Shown: positions 37,855 through 47,436 of the stretch, piece after piece
Layout of the letters: every line of letters starts with the position of its first letter
How positions within the stretch are numbered: the stretch's first letter is position 1
Position numbers and translations under genes: made by a program
DNA from: Salvator merianae
Taxonomy: Eukaryota > Chordata > Lepidosauria > Squamata > Teiidae
Direction: 5' to 3'
Assembly: GCA_003586115.2 (NCBI GenBank)
Contig: QVOM02000126.1
Location: 59,400,456-59,464,455 of the forward strand
DNA length: 64,000 nt
Notes under the pieces: model-generated
Seen by the model: only the letters and a program-made list of their open reading frames with translations
What the model was told of the DNA's origin: nothing
Database searches by the model: none

Positions 37855-38200
37855 TGCTCTAGGATACAAATGAAATAAATAAATAAATATGTATTCTGCC
37901 CTTCACTCGGAGGTCCTGGGATTCGTCACAGCACACAGTAGAACACAGAATGCTATAAAATTATTTAAAATATAACCTGGCAGGACTACATTCAGAGGAA
38001 ATTATGAATCAAAGGCCCCGGTGAAGCGGTATCCTTTAAACAGGTGCTGAAAACCATATAAAGTTGGCACCTGGGAGGCTCTTCCAAAGCCGGGGGGGGG
38101 GGCACCACAGAGAAGACCTTCTTGTGGGTGGCAACCCCTTGCGTCTTGAAAGGTAGCAGAACTATAAGAGGGCTCATTTTGCGATCTTAAAGCATGGGCA
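37855..38200 (-). mobile_element. L2-like repeat, antisense
   Basis: 'AAATAAATAAATAAATATG', 'TCTGCCCTTCACTCGGAGG' and 'GGGAGGCTCTTCCAAAGCC' with an 11-G run at 38092-38102, then 'CACCACAGAGAAGACC'. Same family and order as 22567-22890. Confidence 0.55.
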
Positions 38201-38385
38201 GGTCTAGATGACAGTATTGTGGACCAGTATAAATATAATAATGACCTAAAATGATACGATTTGGATTTTTAAAATGATATATAGTTGCATTTCTTAATTG
38301 TCTGGCGTCCACGAGTTCCCTGTCATCACTGTTTATAGGGCTGGGAGATGAACTGGGAACTGGTGGAAATTACGACTTGCCTTCC

Positions 38386-38428
38386 TTTTTTCTTTTTCTT
38401 TTTCTTTTTCTTTTTCTTTTTCTTTTTG
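38386..38428 (+). repeat. (TTTTTC)n microsatellite
   Basis: About seven 6-bp units. Confidence 0.9.
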
Positions 38429-39676
38429 TAGACCTGAAGCTTAAAATCTTCTTAGTTTTCAAAACAACATTTTATTCAGGAATTGATACTTCAAAGAAAT
38501 TCTGCAACACACTGAGATATTTTTGAAGGTGGCATATCATGCATTGGTAACATGGGTGTGATTCTGTCCAGTAGAAGTTACTTACTTTGGGTCACAGTAA
38601 TGCCTTTGGGTGTCAGCAAGGATTCCTGCTTGCAGGACCTTCATTAATACGTTAGTAAAGAGATAGAAAAATTCATTTCTCAGGCCCTTTACTGTTTTGT
38701 GCCAGGCCATACTAGAGGGACAAGGCAAACATCAAATGGCAGAGTAATAGGAACAATGTTGCAGTTTTTTAAGAGAGATCTCTGCTTGCTTAAGTATTTG
38801 GGTTTTGTTTCTCATGATTTGTGAATTGCATAGAGATACTCAATCTTTTGTTAGTCTGATACTTTTCTCTCATCACATAGTTATAGGTTGGGATTTTATT
38901 GTTTCAGCTATTGAAAGCGAACAGATGGTTCTTTTAAAATGCATAGCTATGTACTAATGGCTCCCTTGTGGCCTCATGGCTTTTGATTGCTTTCAAAATT
39001 GGGCTGTGACACAATGAGATCCCCCCCCTTACCTTAAAGGATCGCCATTCCCATTTGTAAGGTAGTGTGCTGTTAAGATACTCTCACATTTCTGTCTTGT
39101 ACACTGATACATTTTTATAAGAGGCTGGCTTGGTCTTCTGCTTGCCAAATTTAATTTTCTGGATCGCTCTTCCATCACCTCGTATTGCGCATTACTGTAT
39201 AAGGAAACTGTTTTCTCCTTCCTTCCTCCCCTTTTCATGTTGTCTTCAGTATCAGCATTTCCCCCTCTTCATGTAGTCCTTCTTAGCAAGAGACATTTTT
39301 AGTATGAAATCCTTCCCCTTGCTGCAGAGAATACAATAAGGCATTAAGTGCATTCCACATAAGCTTGTCTCTTGAAACACATGCTAATACAGCCAATCAG
39401 CTCTGGTGAGAAAGAGGAAAACAAGGGTATTGTTAACTACTTGTTATAGCCTCTTTGCTGTGTTGATGCAACGTTTGTTGCAGTTCACACTTGTATCTGA
39501 TATACAATATCACTAGGTCAAAATGCATTTTAAATTTTTCTCTGCCTTATGTTTTCTCTGTGACTGAATTGTGCAGAGCTGAGAGGGAAATCTATGGAAG
39601 GACTTATTATTCCCTTATGGGGAAGAGCTGCAAAATGAGACCTTCTGCTTTGCATGCAGCAGCCTGGGACAGGGAG
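38429..39676. other. Non-coding
   Basis: No gene recognised. A short tRNA-Ala-like fragment lies at 39640-39665. Confidence 0.45.
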
Positions 39677-39863
39677 AAAGGGAGATTCCACACTAGCCGG
39701 TACACCGGACCAGCAAAGCAACTAGGAGCCTCCTTCTGCACTCTGGTACTCTTTGAGGGAGGCCTTGTTCAGGAGGCACAAAGGAAAATCACCCCAGTGT
39801 GCGGAAGGGAGGCTCCTAGTATGCGTGCTGGTTTGATATGCTGGCCAGTGAGGGATTGCCCAA
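39677..39863. mobile_element. Foldback TIR element family A, copy 1
   Basis: The terminal inverted repeats are about 57 bp. Left: AAAGGGAGATTCCACACTAG ... GACCAGCAAAGC, then TAGGAGCCTCC. Right, reverse-complemented: TTTGGGCAATCCCTCACTGG ... ACCAGCACGC, then TAGGAGCCTCC. It matches copies at 54944 and 58020. The remaining interior is short and non-coding. Confidence 0.7.
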
Positions 39864-40124
39864 AGACAGATCCCCCAGGATGAATGATTTGACTTGTGTC
39901 ATGGATGGAAGAATTTTTTCCCTCCTTTGAAGATTTTGCAGCAGAAGCAGCACCCAAACGAGGTGTGGAGTATGCAGTAGTTACTTCTGTCCTTTGTAAA
40001 CATGGCTTAGTTCTTTTTCTAAAAGGCAGTTAAGTAAGTTGGATTTATAAACTTGAGGTCTTTTTGCATTTTCCACCTTAGAATGGGACAGTTATCTCAT
40101 GAAATAATTATCACATTAACAGTC

Positions 40125-40468
40125 CCCGCGGTGTGGCGGCCATCCACACTGCAAGGGCTGGAGCAGCCCAGAAACAGGGTTCCAGCATTTGCAATGCAAA
40201 TGCCTGGCTGCCTGCCATGATGGTGGTGGAAACATCTGGCTGCTGCCATGGCGACTGGAGGCGCAGCACACCATGGCCTGCAGTGTTCACATCTGGAAGT
40301 AGTTGCAAACATGAGTACTGGGAGCAGTCCAGCTGCTCCTGGTACAGCTGTGGACAACAGTTGGGAATGTCTGCAAATGCTCCCATTTGCTTGGTCCTCT
40401 GCAGAATATGGTTGTACTATGCTAGTGAGCATCTTCATGCTCACTAGCACTAAAATGAGAACAGGCCT
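40125..40468 (+). mobile_element. TIR element family C, copy 3
   Basis: 'GTGTGGCGGCCATCCACACT', 'GCCATGGCGACTGGAGG', 'GGGAGCAGTCCAGCTGCTCC' and 'AGTGAGCATCTTCATGCTC', ending with GAGAACAGGCCTTGG. Order as in copy 2. It is non-coding. The ORFs over it, up to 172 codons on the minus strand, are by-products of its G+C content. Confidence 0.6.
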
Positions 40469-40597
40469 TGGTGATAGAGGCAGATAATTCCATGGATAAA
40501 ATGAAGATGTATTTTTCCTCTTCCTTACGTTTGCGCTTGCCTGATTGGAATTGTTTAAGCAGACAATTCCAGGTTGGTGAAGATTTGACTGGGGCCA

Positions 40598-41446
40598 TTT
40601 GGGGCCTGTTTGCACTTTGTGTTAGCAAGTGTCAGGGATGCTTTGTGGAGGCCCTTGCAACCAGGAGCAGCATAACACTGCTCCCTATCACAACTAGTTG
40701 TGGAGCACTAATTAATGCTTTACAGCTTTGCTGGGAGCTGATAATCACCTTCTGGAAAAGTGTGTTTGAACTTTCCACAGCTGCCCAATTGTACCTGTGC
40801 GTGTCTGCACGCTGCATGGCACTGGTGGTCACCATAGCAGTGGCTGGATGCTTCTTGGCTGCTGCTATGGTCAGGATCCAGCAAGGGGCCTGTTCGCACT
40901 TTCTACGCTAGAATGGGCTAATTAGCCCATTCTAGCGTGGAACAGACCCCATCGTACGGACACCGTCTGCACTATGGGGCCTGAAAACAGACCCAAAGCT
41001 GGATAATGGCGTTCGCTGTTCGCGCCCGCCGTTTGTGCCCGCGATCAGACACTGGAACGCTGGACGGGGCGCAGCACAGCCTCGTCCAGCGTCCCTGGCC
41101 AATCGCGGTGGCGTGGGCTCCATTGGGGCCTCGTACGGACCCATTTGGGCCCGCGCGAAGGGGTAGGCTCGATTGCTCAGCATGTATTGCATGATCACAT
41201 GATCACGCATGCGTGATGGGCGGGCTAATCGTCCAGAAGATGGCCGCCGCCGTGGACAAGGAGGTAAGTGCGAGCGAATCCTCACCTGAAGCTCACTTTG
41301 ACACCTTTTTTCTTGTCTGGGCACTAGTAACGATCGGCAGCAGATGAAGTCCGCTGCAGGTCGCTACGGCCGTCCTGTGATGCGAACGCTCTTGTCTATC
41401 AAGCATCCTTGATGCTTGCTAGTTACAAGTGCGAACAGGCCCAAAC
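40598..41446 (+). mobile_element. TIR element family B, copy 2 (composite)
   Basis: Outer left end GGGGCCTGTTTGCACTTTG ... TTAGCAAG. The outer right end, reverse-complemented, is GGGCCTGTTCGCACTTGTAA ... CTAGCAAG. Inside, 40886-41283 is much more G+C- and CpG-rich, with its own ends, and looks like a younger element inserted into an older B copy. No transposase is encoded. Confidence 0.6.
40886..41283 (+). mobile_element. Young CpG-rich nested TIR element
   Basis: The left end GGGGCCTGTTCGCACTTTC runs into a 34-bp perfect palindrome at 40905-40938 (centre GGGCTAATTAGCCC). The interior has an inverted repeat ACGCTGGACG/CGTCCAGCGT (41057-41066 and 41083-41092), a CCAAT box at 41100-41104, the NRF1-like palindrome ATCACGCATGCGTGAT (41202-41217), and AGAAGATGGCCGCCGCC (YY1-like). 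The right end is GGTAAGTGCGAGCGAATCC. Undecayed CpGs suggest recent insertion. An ATG at 41240 gives eight codons running exactly to GAG|GTAAGTG at 41264. That donor is part of the terminal repeat, so I do not call an exon. Confidence 0.5.
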
Positions 41447-42199
41447 CTACCAGCATTCGTACTGCAAATGCTGTTAGCCTGCTGAGGATAAGTACTACGG
41501 TATCTGAGCAGTTTGGACTTTGCAAGGGAGGCAGACACTACAAATGACTGTGCAGCCTCAGTCATGCAACCTATGTCTTACAGTACCTGAAAGAGTGCAA
41601 ATATCTAGTCCCTGGACAGTTCCTCAAACTGCTGGAATGCCTGTGGACAATGCCTGTGGCATTCCCAGAATTGGCATGGAATGTCCCACAAGTTGAGTGC
41701 AAAAAGGCCCGTAGATTATATTTTTTCCCAGACAAATACACAACACAATACCTGAATTGCACTCCTTACTCCTTAGTAGTACCGTTCACATAATGGTGGA
41801 TGCAGTAGCAAATTATTGTTTGCTGGGAGGAAACAACCAGGTAATGATTACAGGCCATTCTATAAGCAATAATGAGGGAGTCCTGACACCTTTTGGCAAA
41901 ATTTGGCTTTTGTATTTTATTGTTATGTATTTTTTATTAATTTCTTAAGTGACTGGCTGAATTTAACATCTAGTTATTCAAATATGACAGGTTCTTTCTT
42001 GCAATTCACCCCTTGTAGGTGTTTTTCTCTTATTTATTATAATACTGTAACACTACATGGATGTGATGTGTTGTCATGGAGGTGGTAGTTTAATATCAAA
42101 CTGAAGCTTATTATTTTACTACATTTGTTATTAGTTTTGATTCTTTAAAATCTCAGACTAAAAATTTCAGTGTAGTTGGCAGAGGTGGGTGGATTGATT
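41447..42199. other. Non-coding
   Basis: No gene or repeat recognised. Confidence 0.5.
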
Positions 42200-42747
42200 G
42201 GGCCTGTTTGCACTTGCAGCTAGTAAACATCAGGAATGCTTGCTAGTCAAGTGCATCTGCACTTTGTGGAGGCCCAAGTGGCTGGGAGCGGGCTATATCT
42301 GCTCCTGATCGCTACTTCCTGTGGAGCACTAATTAGTTCTCCACAACCTTATCAGGAAGTGATAGTCACCACCTGGTAAGGTGTGTTCACACCTACCTGG
42401 TAGTGGAAGCGTCCATGCTGTGATGCAGTGATCACACATGTGTGATTGGGTCTGCACGATCAGCTGATGACTCATGCACAACTGGGCATTTGGGCCTGAT
42501 GGGGCCGCATGATGCTGGATCAGGCCATGCAGTGCCGGATTGGGCCATGTATGCCTGATCAGGCCTGCACCTGATCCTTACCATGGTAGTGGCTGGATGC
42601 TTCCCGGCCACTGACATGGTGAATGCTGGTAGCCAGCTTCTGGTGCAGTTTCCAGTCATGTAATGCAGACAGTGTCTGCACTGCATGGTAAATTACCACA
42701 ATAGAACAGACTAATTAGACCATGTTCTGTCATGGTAAGTGCAGAAA
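42200..42747 (+). mobile_element. TIR element family B, copy 3
   Basis: It starts GGGCCTGTTTGCACTTGC and follows copy 1 closely: 'CTTGCTAGTCAAGTGC', 'CACTTTGTGGAGGCCC', 'CTGTGGAGCACTAATTAG', a GATCACACATGTGTGAT palindrome (42429-42445) and 'GCTTCCCGGCCACTG'. It ends with a CTAATTAG-centred imperfect palindrome at 42698-42735 and CATGGTAAGTGCAGAAAC. It is non-coding. Confidence 0.7.
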
Positions 42748-42889
42748 CACTCATTGTTCAGCTAAAGATGCAGATGAAGAGATGCATTTTCACCAGTCAT
42801 TTAGTGCTTAACATACCTCAAAAGGGGAGCCTTTCCACAACATGGGGAACTACTGCAGAGAAATTCCACTCACAGTTTCCCATGCCTTG

Positions 42890-43515
42890 TGTTGGCAAGG
42901 TTGGTGGTATTTCAAGGAGGGCCTCTCCAACAGATTTTAATTCAAAGGCAGGACGTTATAGAAGGAGGTGCTGTGTTAGATATTTTGGGGCTCAACTCGT
43001 TCAGGGCTTTATAAGTCAAAGTTAAAATGTTGAATTGGGCTTCGTAGCAAATTAGACACCACTGCAGTTCCTTTAAGTCTAAATGATGTATGTCCAACCA
43101 GCAGTGTCCATCAGCAATCATTTTCAAGAGCATTCCCACATAGTGTGAATTACAGTAGTCAAATGTGGAACTTACCAGACCACAGTTTACTGTAGCTAGA
43201 GAACCAGGTGTAGGTGACAGGTGGCTTTCTTGGCCACTGCTGCCCCCTCTTACCCTGCAGTGAAAGAGGCTAGAAGTATCTCTATACTATGCACCTTTCC
43301 TTCCAGAGGAGAACCCCATCAAGAACAGGATGTCTTCCAACTCAATGGTCTGGGTTATGGGTGATATACAGTACCCTTGTCTTGTTTGGATTCACCTTCA
43401 ATTTATACCCAGTCGATTAATGCCTCCAGCCAGCAGGCAAGCAGCTGAACTGGCTTTGCTGATTGAGACGGATCTGAGAGATAGAACTGGTGCTGTCAGC
43501 ATATTGATGGAAATT
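42890..43515 (-). mobile_element. L2-like squamate repeat, antisense interior
   Basis: 'TTCAGGGCTTTATAAGTC', 'TTGAATTGGGCTTCGTAGC', 'ATTACAGTAGTC', 'CCCCATCAAGAACAGG' and 'GCTGTCAGCATATTGATGG' appear in an order I recognise from a very common squamate LINE-derived repeat. I infer antisense orientation from its linkage to AATA-type tails elsewhere. Confidence 0.5.
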
Positions 43516-43899
43516 TACTCTAAGGCCACTACTGCATGCATGTGGCTCTTACTGCACCATGCCACTGTCTGGCCAGGGCTGGCCAATGCACTTTCCTGGT
43601 ACCACTGCAGCCAAACCAGGCTACGTGTCAGTGCATCTGCACCTGCGCACACAGGGCAACTTTGACCTCCATAGGCATGCGCAGCAGCTCCTTCAGTCAT
43701 CATAGCCTGTTTTGAGAAGCTGGGGCAAAGCCACAGGGCCATGTTGTGGCACAGAACAGCAACCTGAAAATTATTCTATTGCTCTGATATTTAGGCAGCT
43801 TTACTGGGCCCCAGAGCACTTGTGGCACCCTCAAGGTGCTTTCTTGGGGGGAACAATAGAGGCTGGCCACCCTGGCTGAGATTCTAGAACTCGTAACAA
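43516..43899. other. Unassigned, possibly repeat-derived
   Basis: G/C-richer sequence with no gene support. Confidence 0.35.
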
Positions 43900-45378
43900 A
43901 AATATGTGATTCGTTATTAACGCACAGCCTCCATAATTGAGGGCTGGAAAGTGGCTGATGTAACTCTAATTTTTGAAAAGGTCTCAAGGGGGATCCAGGA
44001 AATTATAGGCCTGTCATCTTAACATCCATTCTGGGGAAGATAGTGGAAAAATTCCAAACATTTGGAAACACAGGTCCTGCCTAAAGATAGCCAACATAGC
44101 TTCTATAAGGGGAAATCCTGACTAATTAACTTCTAGAGGTTTTTGAAGGTATTAACAAACATGTGAATAAGGATGATGCAGTAGATTCTGTCTTTGATAA
44201 AGTTCCTCATCAAAGAGTGTTTCATAAGCTTAACAGTTATTAAATGAAAGGACAAGTCCCATTATAGATAAGTGACTGACTAAGGAGTAGAAAACAAAGT
44301 GGAGGAGTAAATGGACATTTCTCACTATGGAGAGAAGTAACAAGTGAGTTCTCCCAAAGTTCTGTCCTGGACCTGGTGCTTCTAAACATATTTATAGATC
44401 TGGAGTCAGGTATAATCAATGGAAGTTTGCTGATGAAATTTTTAAGAGTGGTAAAAGCAAAAAGGGGCTGCAGAGCTCCAAAAGGATCTCTACCAATTGG
44501 GGGAATGGGCATCAACATGGCAGATGCTGTTTAATGTGAACAAGTGAAAAGTGATGCACATTGGAGCTAAAAATCCTAACTAGTCAAATACTCTAGTGGG
44601 ATCAGAGCTGACTATGACCGATCAGGAAAGAGATCTTGGAGAGCTGGCAGATAGTTCAGTGATAGTGTCAACTTGGTGTTCGTTTGCTATAAGAAATGGC
44701 CATAAGAATGTTGGAAATAATTTTAAAAATTGTATTGAAAACACAACTGCTATTTTTTATAGTGCCCTTATACAAATCAATGGCATGACTGCGCTTGGAA
44801 CACAGAATGCAGTTTTGGTCACTGCATCTCAAAATATTATAGCAGAGTTGGAGAAGTTTCAGAGGAAAGCACTTAAGATGATCAAAGGACTAGAGGAGCT
44901 TATGTGCAAGAACAGTTTGCAATGTATGGGTCATTTTAGTCTAGAAATTAAATGATTGACAGGAGACGTGAAAAGGTGTATAAAATTGTGTATGGTGTGA
45001 GCAAAGTGGATAGGGAGAAGCTTTTCTTCCTTTCCCAAAATACTAAGCTAAATCCTGGACAGTTCAGGACAGATAAAGGTTTTTGTTGTTTTTTTGTACA
45101 GAGCCCATAGTTAAACTTTAGATTTTTCTTCCTTGAGATGTTGCCTAAAAGCTTGGATGTCTTTAAAAAAATGTTTGGACCACTTCATGGAAGTCAGGGC
45201 TATCCATGGCTCTTAGTTCTGATGACAGTAGGTAGTGGTATGCCACCAAAGGCCAGCTCCTGGCAGTCTCCCATGAGCTGTGTGCTCATGTCCTGCTAAT
45301 GTGCTTCTCTGTACATCTAGCTGGCCACTATGTAAGCTTGGGCCTGATCCAGTGAGACATTTCTTATGTTCTTATGCC
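43900..45378 (+). mobile_element. Decayed CR1: ORF2 3' half and 3' end
   Basis: Runs parallel to the intact ORF2 from about 48960 on, with many frame breaks: 'GLSS*HPFWGR'-like versions of RPVSLTSIPGK, a damaged RT motif A region near 44180, SSVLDLVLLNIFIDLE for GSVLGPLLFNIFINDL, and KFADE-like sequence near 44420. The C-terminal 'KFQRKALKMIKGLEEL' parallels the intact VQRRATKMVSGLQTM. It ends with the CR1-style 'TTCTTATGTTCTTATG'. It is clearly older than the intact CR1 immediately downstream. Confidence 0.75.
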
Positions 45379-45487
45379 ATCAAACAAGAATCTTCCATAA
45401 CTACTCTCTTGCATCAGCCTTGGAGATAGGAGCAGAACCACCACAATGCAGTGCCTCCAGTTACCATTCCCGTAGCCTTTCCAGATG

Positions 45488-45492
45488 CATGC
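45488..45492 (+). repeat. Left CATGC target-site duplication
   Basis: CATGC precedes the TG of the LTR-like element. The same pentamer follows its CA at 50947-50951. Confidence 0.5.
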
Positions 45493-45818
45493 TGTGGCGA
45501 AAAGGGGGCCATCCAGTTGCTTGTGGGTGGAGGGCTCTGTCTGGGCTTGCTCAAGCTGTAGTAGTGCTGCCACCAAGCCCTTGTCTGGAGGTCCAAGCCA
45601 CCTCCTGTTAGTAGCATTCTGAGGCTGGCCAAGGCTAAACAGTGCTCCCTGTCTTCTCTTGGGTTTCCTTGGAGAGATAATGTTAACTTAGTTCCTGGGA
45701 GATCCAGGCCTTGGAAATGTGTAAACTAGGCTTCTTCTCCCTCAAGCAACAAAGCAGGCATTAAAGTGAAAACTCTTTATTAATAAAAAAAAGAAAAATA
45801 CATATAAAAGAAAGTAGA

Positions 45819-45866
45819 TGCCAATTAGCATATTTGGCCACTCCCTTCAGCTGATAAAAACAGCGG
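45819..45866 (+). promoter_or_regulatory. CR1 5' UTR block, copy 1
   Basis: A 48-bp block starting TGCCAATTAGCATATTTGGC and ending GATAAAAACAGCGG. It is repeated exactly at 46135-46182, 316 bp downstream. It holds a CCAAT box and, about 30 bp on, a TATA-like GATAAAAA. Duplicated promoter units at a LINE 5' end recall the monomers of rodent L1. Confidence 0.6.
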
Positions 45867-45992
45867 GCTGCAGTTCATTTGAGTGTGTTCGCAAGAGGAG
45901 GAAGGCTGCTGTCCTGAGACCAGGAATTGGAAAAGAATTTGGAAGGAGAATACTTGGCTCTGCCTGAGCATATAGCGGTGACCTAGAGGAGG

Positions 45993-46104
45993 AAAAACTA
46001 GGTCTGAAAAACTAGGTCTGAAAAACTAGGTGAGAAAAACAAGGTCAGAAAAACAAGGTCAGGAAAACAAGGTCAGGAAAACAAGGTCAGGAAAACAAGG
46101 TCAG
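45993..46104 (+). repeat. Eight-unit 14-bp tandem array in CR1 5' UTR
   Basis: Eight contiguous 14-bp units with no indels: two AAAAACTAGGTCTG, one transitional AAAAACTAGGTGAG, then five (A/G)AAAACAAGGTCAG. Each of the last five contains ACAAGGTCA, close to the TCAAGGTCA extended half-site bound by monomeric orphan nuclear receptors of the NR5A and ERR groups. Location between the two 48-bp blocks suggests a promoter function. Confidence 0.85.
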
Positions 46105-46134
46105 AGAGCAGGGAAACGCCCTGCAGACAACCCC

Positions 46135-46182
46135 TGCCAATTAGCATATTTGGCCACTCCCTTCAGCTGATAAAAACAGCGG
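46135..46182 (+). promoter_or_regulatory. CR1 5' UTR block, copy 2
   Basis: Identical 48-bp copy of 45819-45866, followed by different sequence (ACCGCGCGCC rather than GCTGCAGTTC). From here to the ORF1 ATG is A-rich leader, 46183-46494. Confidence 0.6.
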
Positions 46183-46494
46183 ACCGCGCGCCGACATATA
46201 TCCTATCATAATCCTATCATAAAATACTAATTTAGATCTTTTTTCTTTTTTTTGTCCAAACGTATCAACTAAGAGAACTTAAATTGTAAGGAAAAGTAAA
46301 AATAAGCTAAAACAACTGAATAATTTAATAAGTAGCCACCTTTTGTTTAATTTAGTAGAGTAAAATAAGTATCCTAAAGTGGCAATTTAAGTAATTCAAC
46401 GAAAAAAGGAAGATTAAATTTTAGTTCAAGAACATTGAAAGTTCTCCGCACTGTTTAATATCTTACAAGAGGACTCCAAACATCTGTAGATAAC

Positions 46495-47436
46495 ATGGAG
46501 AAAGAGCGAAGCTTTGTAGTTAGCTGCAAGGAGTGTAATATGATGATACTTCTACCAGAGGGGGATCCTGATTACACCTGCCACAAATGCAAGCGCGTGT
46601 CTTTCCTGGAAGAGAAAGTGCAAGAACTTGAGGAGAGAGTGGCTACTTTGAAGCTCATTAGGGAGAAGGAGAGCTTCCTGGATACAACGGAAGAGGCACT
46701 TCAAACTGATCACGGAGAGGACAACATCAGAGAACCTGTGGAAGCTGAGGATTGGAAGCATGTGACCAAAAGAAGCAGGAGGATAACGAGAGAGTCAGCA
46801 ACTATACAGCTTGAAAACCGGTACCAGGCTCTCACGGAGAAGAATAATCAGGAAGTTCGGGAAGATTTGGTGTGCAATATGAAACCTCTTGAACCGAAAA
46901 AAAGAAGAGCAGCTGTGAAGAAGAATAGGAGAGTGATGGTTGTGGGGGATTCCTTATTGAGGGGAACAGAGGCAGCTGTGTGCAGACCTGACATGACCTC
47001 ACGAGAAGTGTGCTGTCTTCCTGGTGCACAAATCAAAGATGTAACCGAGAGACTGCCAAGACTCTTCAGTCCTACAGAGTATTACCCGTTCCTACTAATA
47101 CATGTAGGAACAAATGACACTGCAGGAAGGAACTTTGAAGCTATCTGCAGAGACTTTGAAGACCTGGGCAGGAAAGTGAAGGAACTGGGAGCGCAAGTTG
47201 TCTTCTCTTCTATCCTACCAGTGAATGGCCGTGGAACAGGAAAATGGAGAAGGATTCTACAGGTAAACAACTGGCTACGTCGATGGTGCTACCAGCAAGG
47301 ATTTGGATTTCTAGACCATGGACTAAATTACTTATATGATGGACTCCTTGCAAGAGATGGGCTCCATCTTACAAAGACAGGAAAGCACATATTTGGCAGG
47401 AGACTGGCTGCACTCATCAGGAGAGCTTTAAACTAG
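46495..47436 (+). CDS. CR1 ORF1 protein (zinc motif, coiled coil, SGNH esterase)
   Basis: 313 residues. C11-x2-C14 ... C29-x2-C32 forms a zinc-ribbon-like motif. A coiled coil follows at about 36-62, then a basic linker. Residues from about 145 form an SGNH/GDSL-type esterase: block I GDSL at 151-154 (Ser153), block III HVGTND at 203-208 (Asn207), and block V DGLHL at 288-292 (Asp288, His291), so the catalytic residues are all present. An esterase domain in CR1 ORF1 is established for the family. ORF1 proteins are thought to bind RNA and act in the retrotransposition particle; the esterase role is unsettled. The frame ends A-L-N-stop on the heptamer TTTAAAC, with ORF2 in the -1 frame. Confidence 0.92.
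   Translation: MEKERSFVVSCKECNMMILLPEGDPDYTCHKCKRVSFLEEKVQELEERVATLKLIREKESFLDTTEEALQTDHGEDNIREPVEAEDWKHVTKRSRRITRESATIQLENRYQALTEKNNQEVREDLVCNMKPLEPKKRRAAVKKNRRVMVVGDSLLRGTEAAVCRPDMTSREVCCLPGAQIKDVTERLPRLFSPTEYYPFLLIHVGTNDTAGRNFEAICRDFEDLGRKVKELGAQVVFSSILPVNGRGTGKWRRILQVNNWLRRWCYQQGFGFLDHGLNYLYDGLLARDGLHLTKTGKHIFGRRLAALIRRALN
47427..47433 (+). promoter_or_regulatory. Candidate -1 ribosomal frameshift site TTTAAAC
   Basis: ORF1 is read ...GCT TTA AAC TAG, so the heptamer is phased T TTA AAC, the exact X XXY YYZ arrangement of a -1 slippery site, and the stop follows at once. Slipping gives TTT AAA CTA GGG, which enters the ORF2 frame with no stop before 50355. I see no clear stimulatory hairpin or pseudoknot in the purine-rich sequence just downstream. 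That is the main weakness; the adjacent stop codon could itself favour pausing. Confidence 0.55.

Noticed and set aside
40097..40615. 172-codon minus-strand ORF
   Set aside because: Lies over a family C transposon copy; other C copies do not preserve the frame.
45993..46104. CRISPR array
   Set aside because: The units are directly adjacent 14-mers without spacers and lie in the 5' UTR of a vertebrate LINE.
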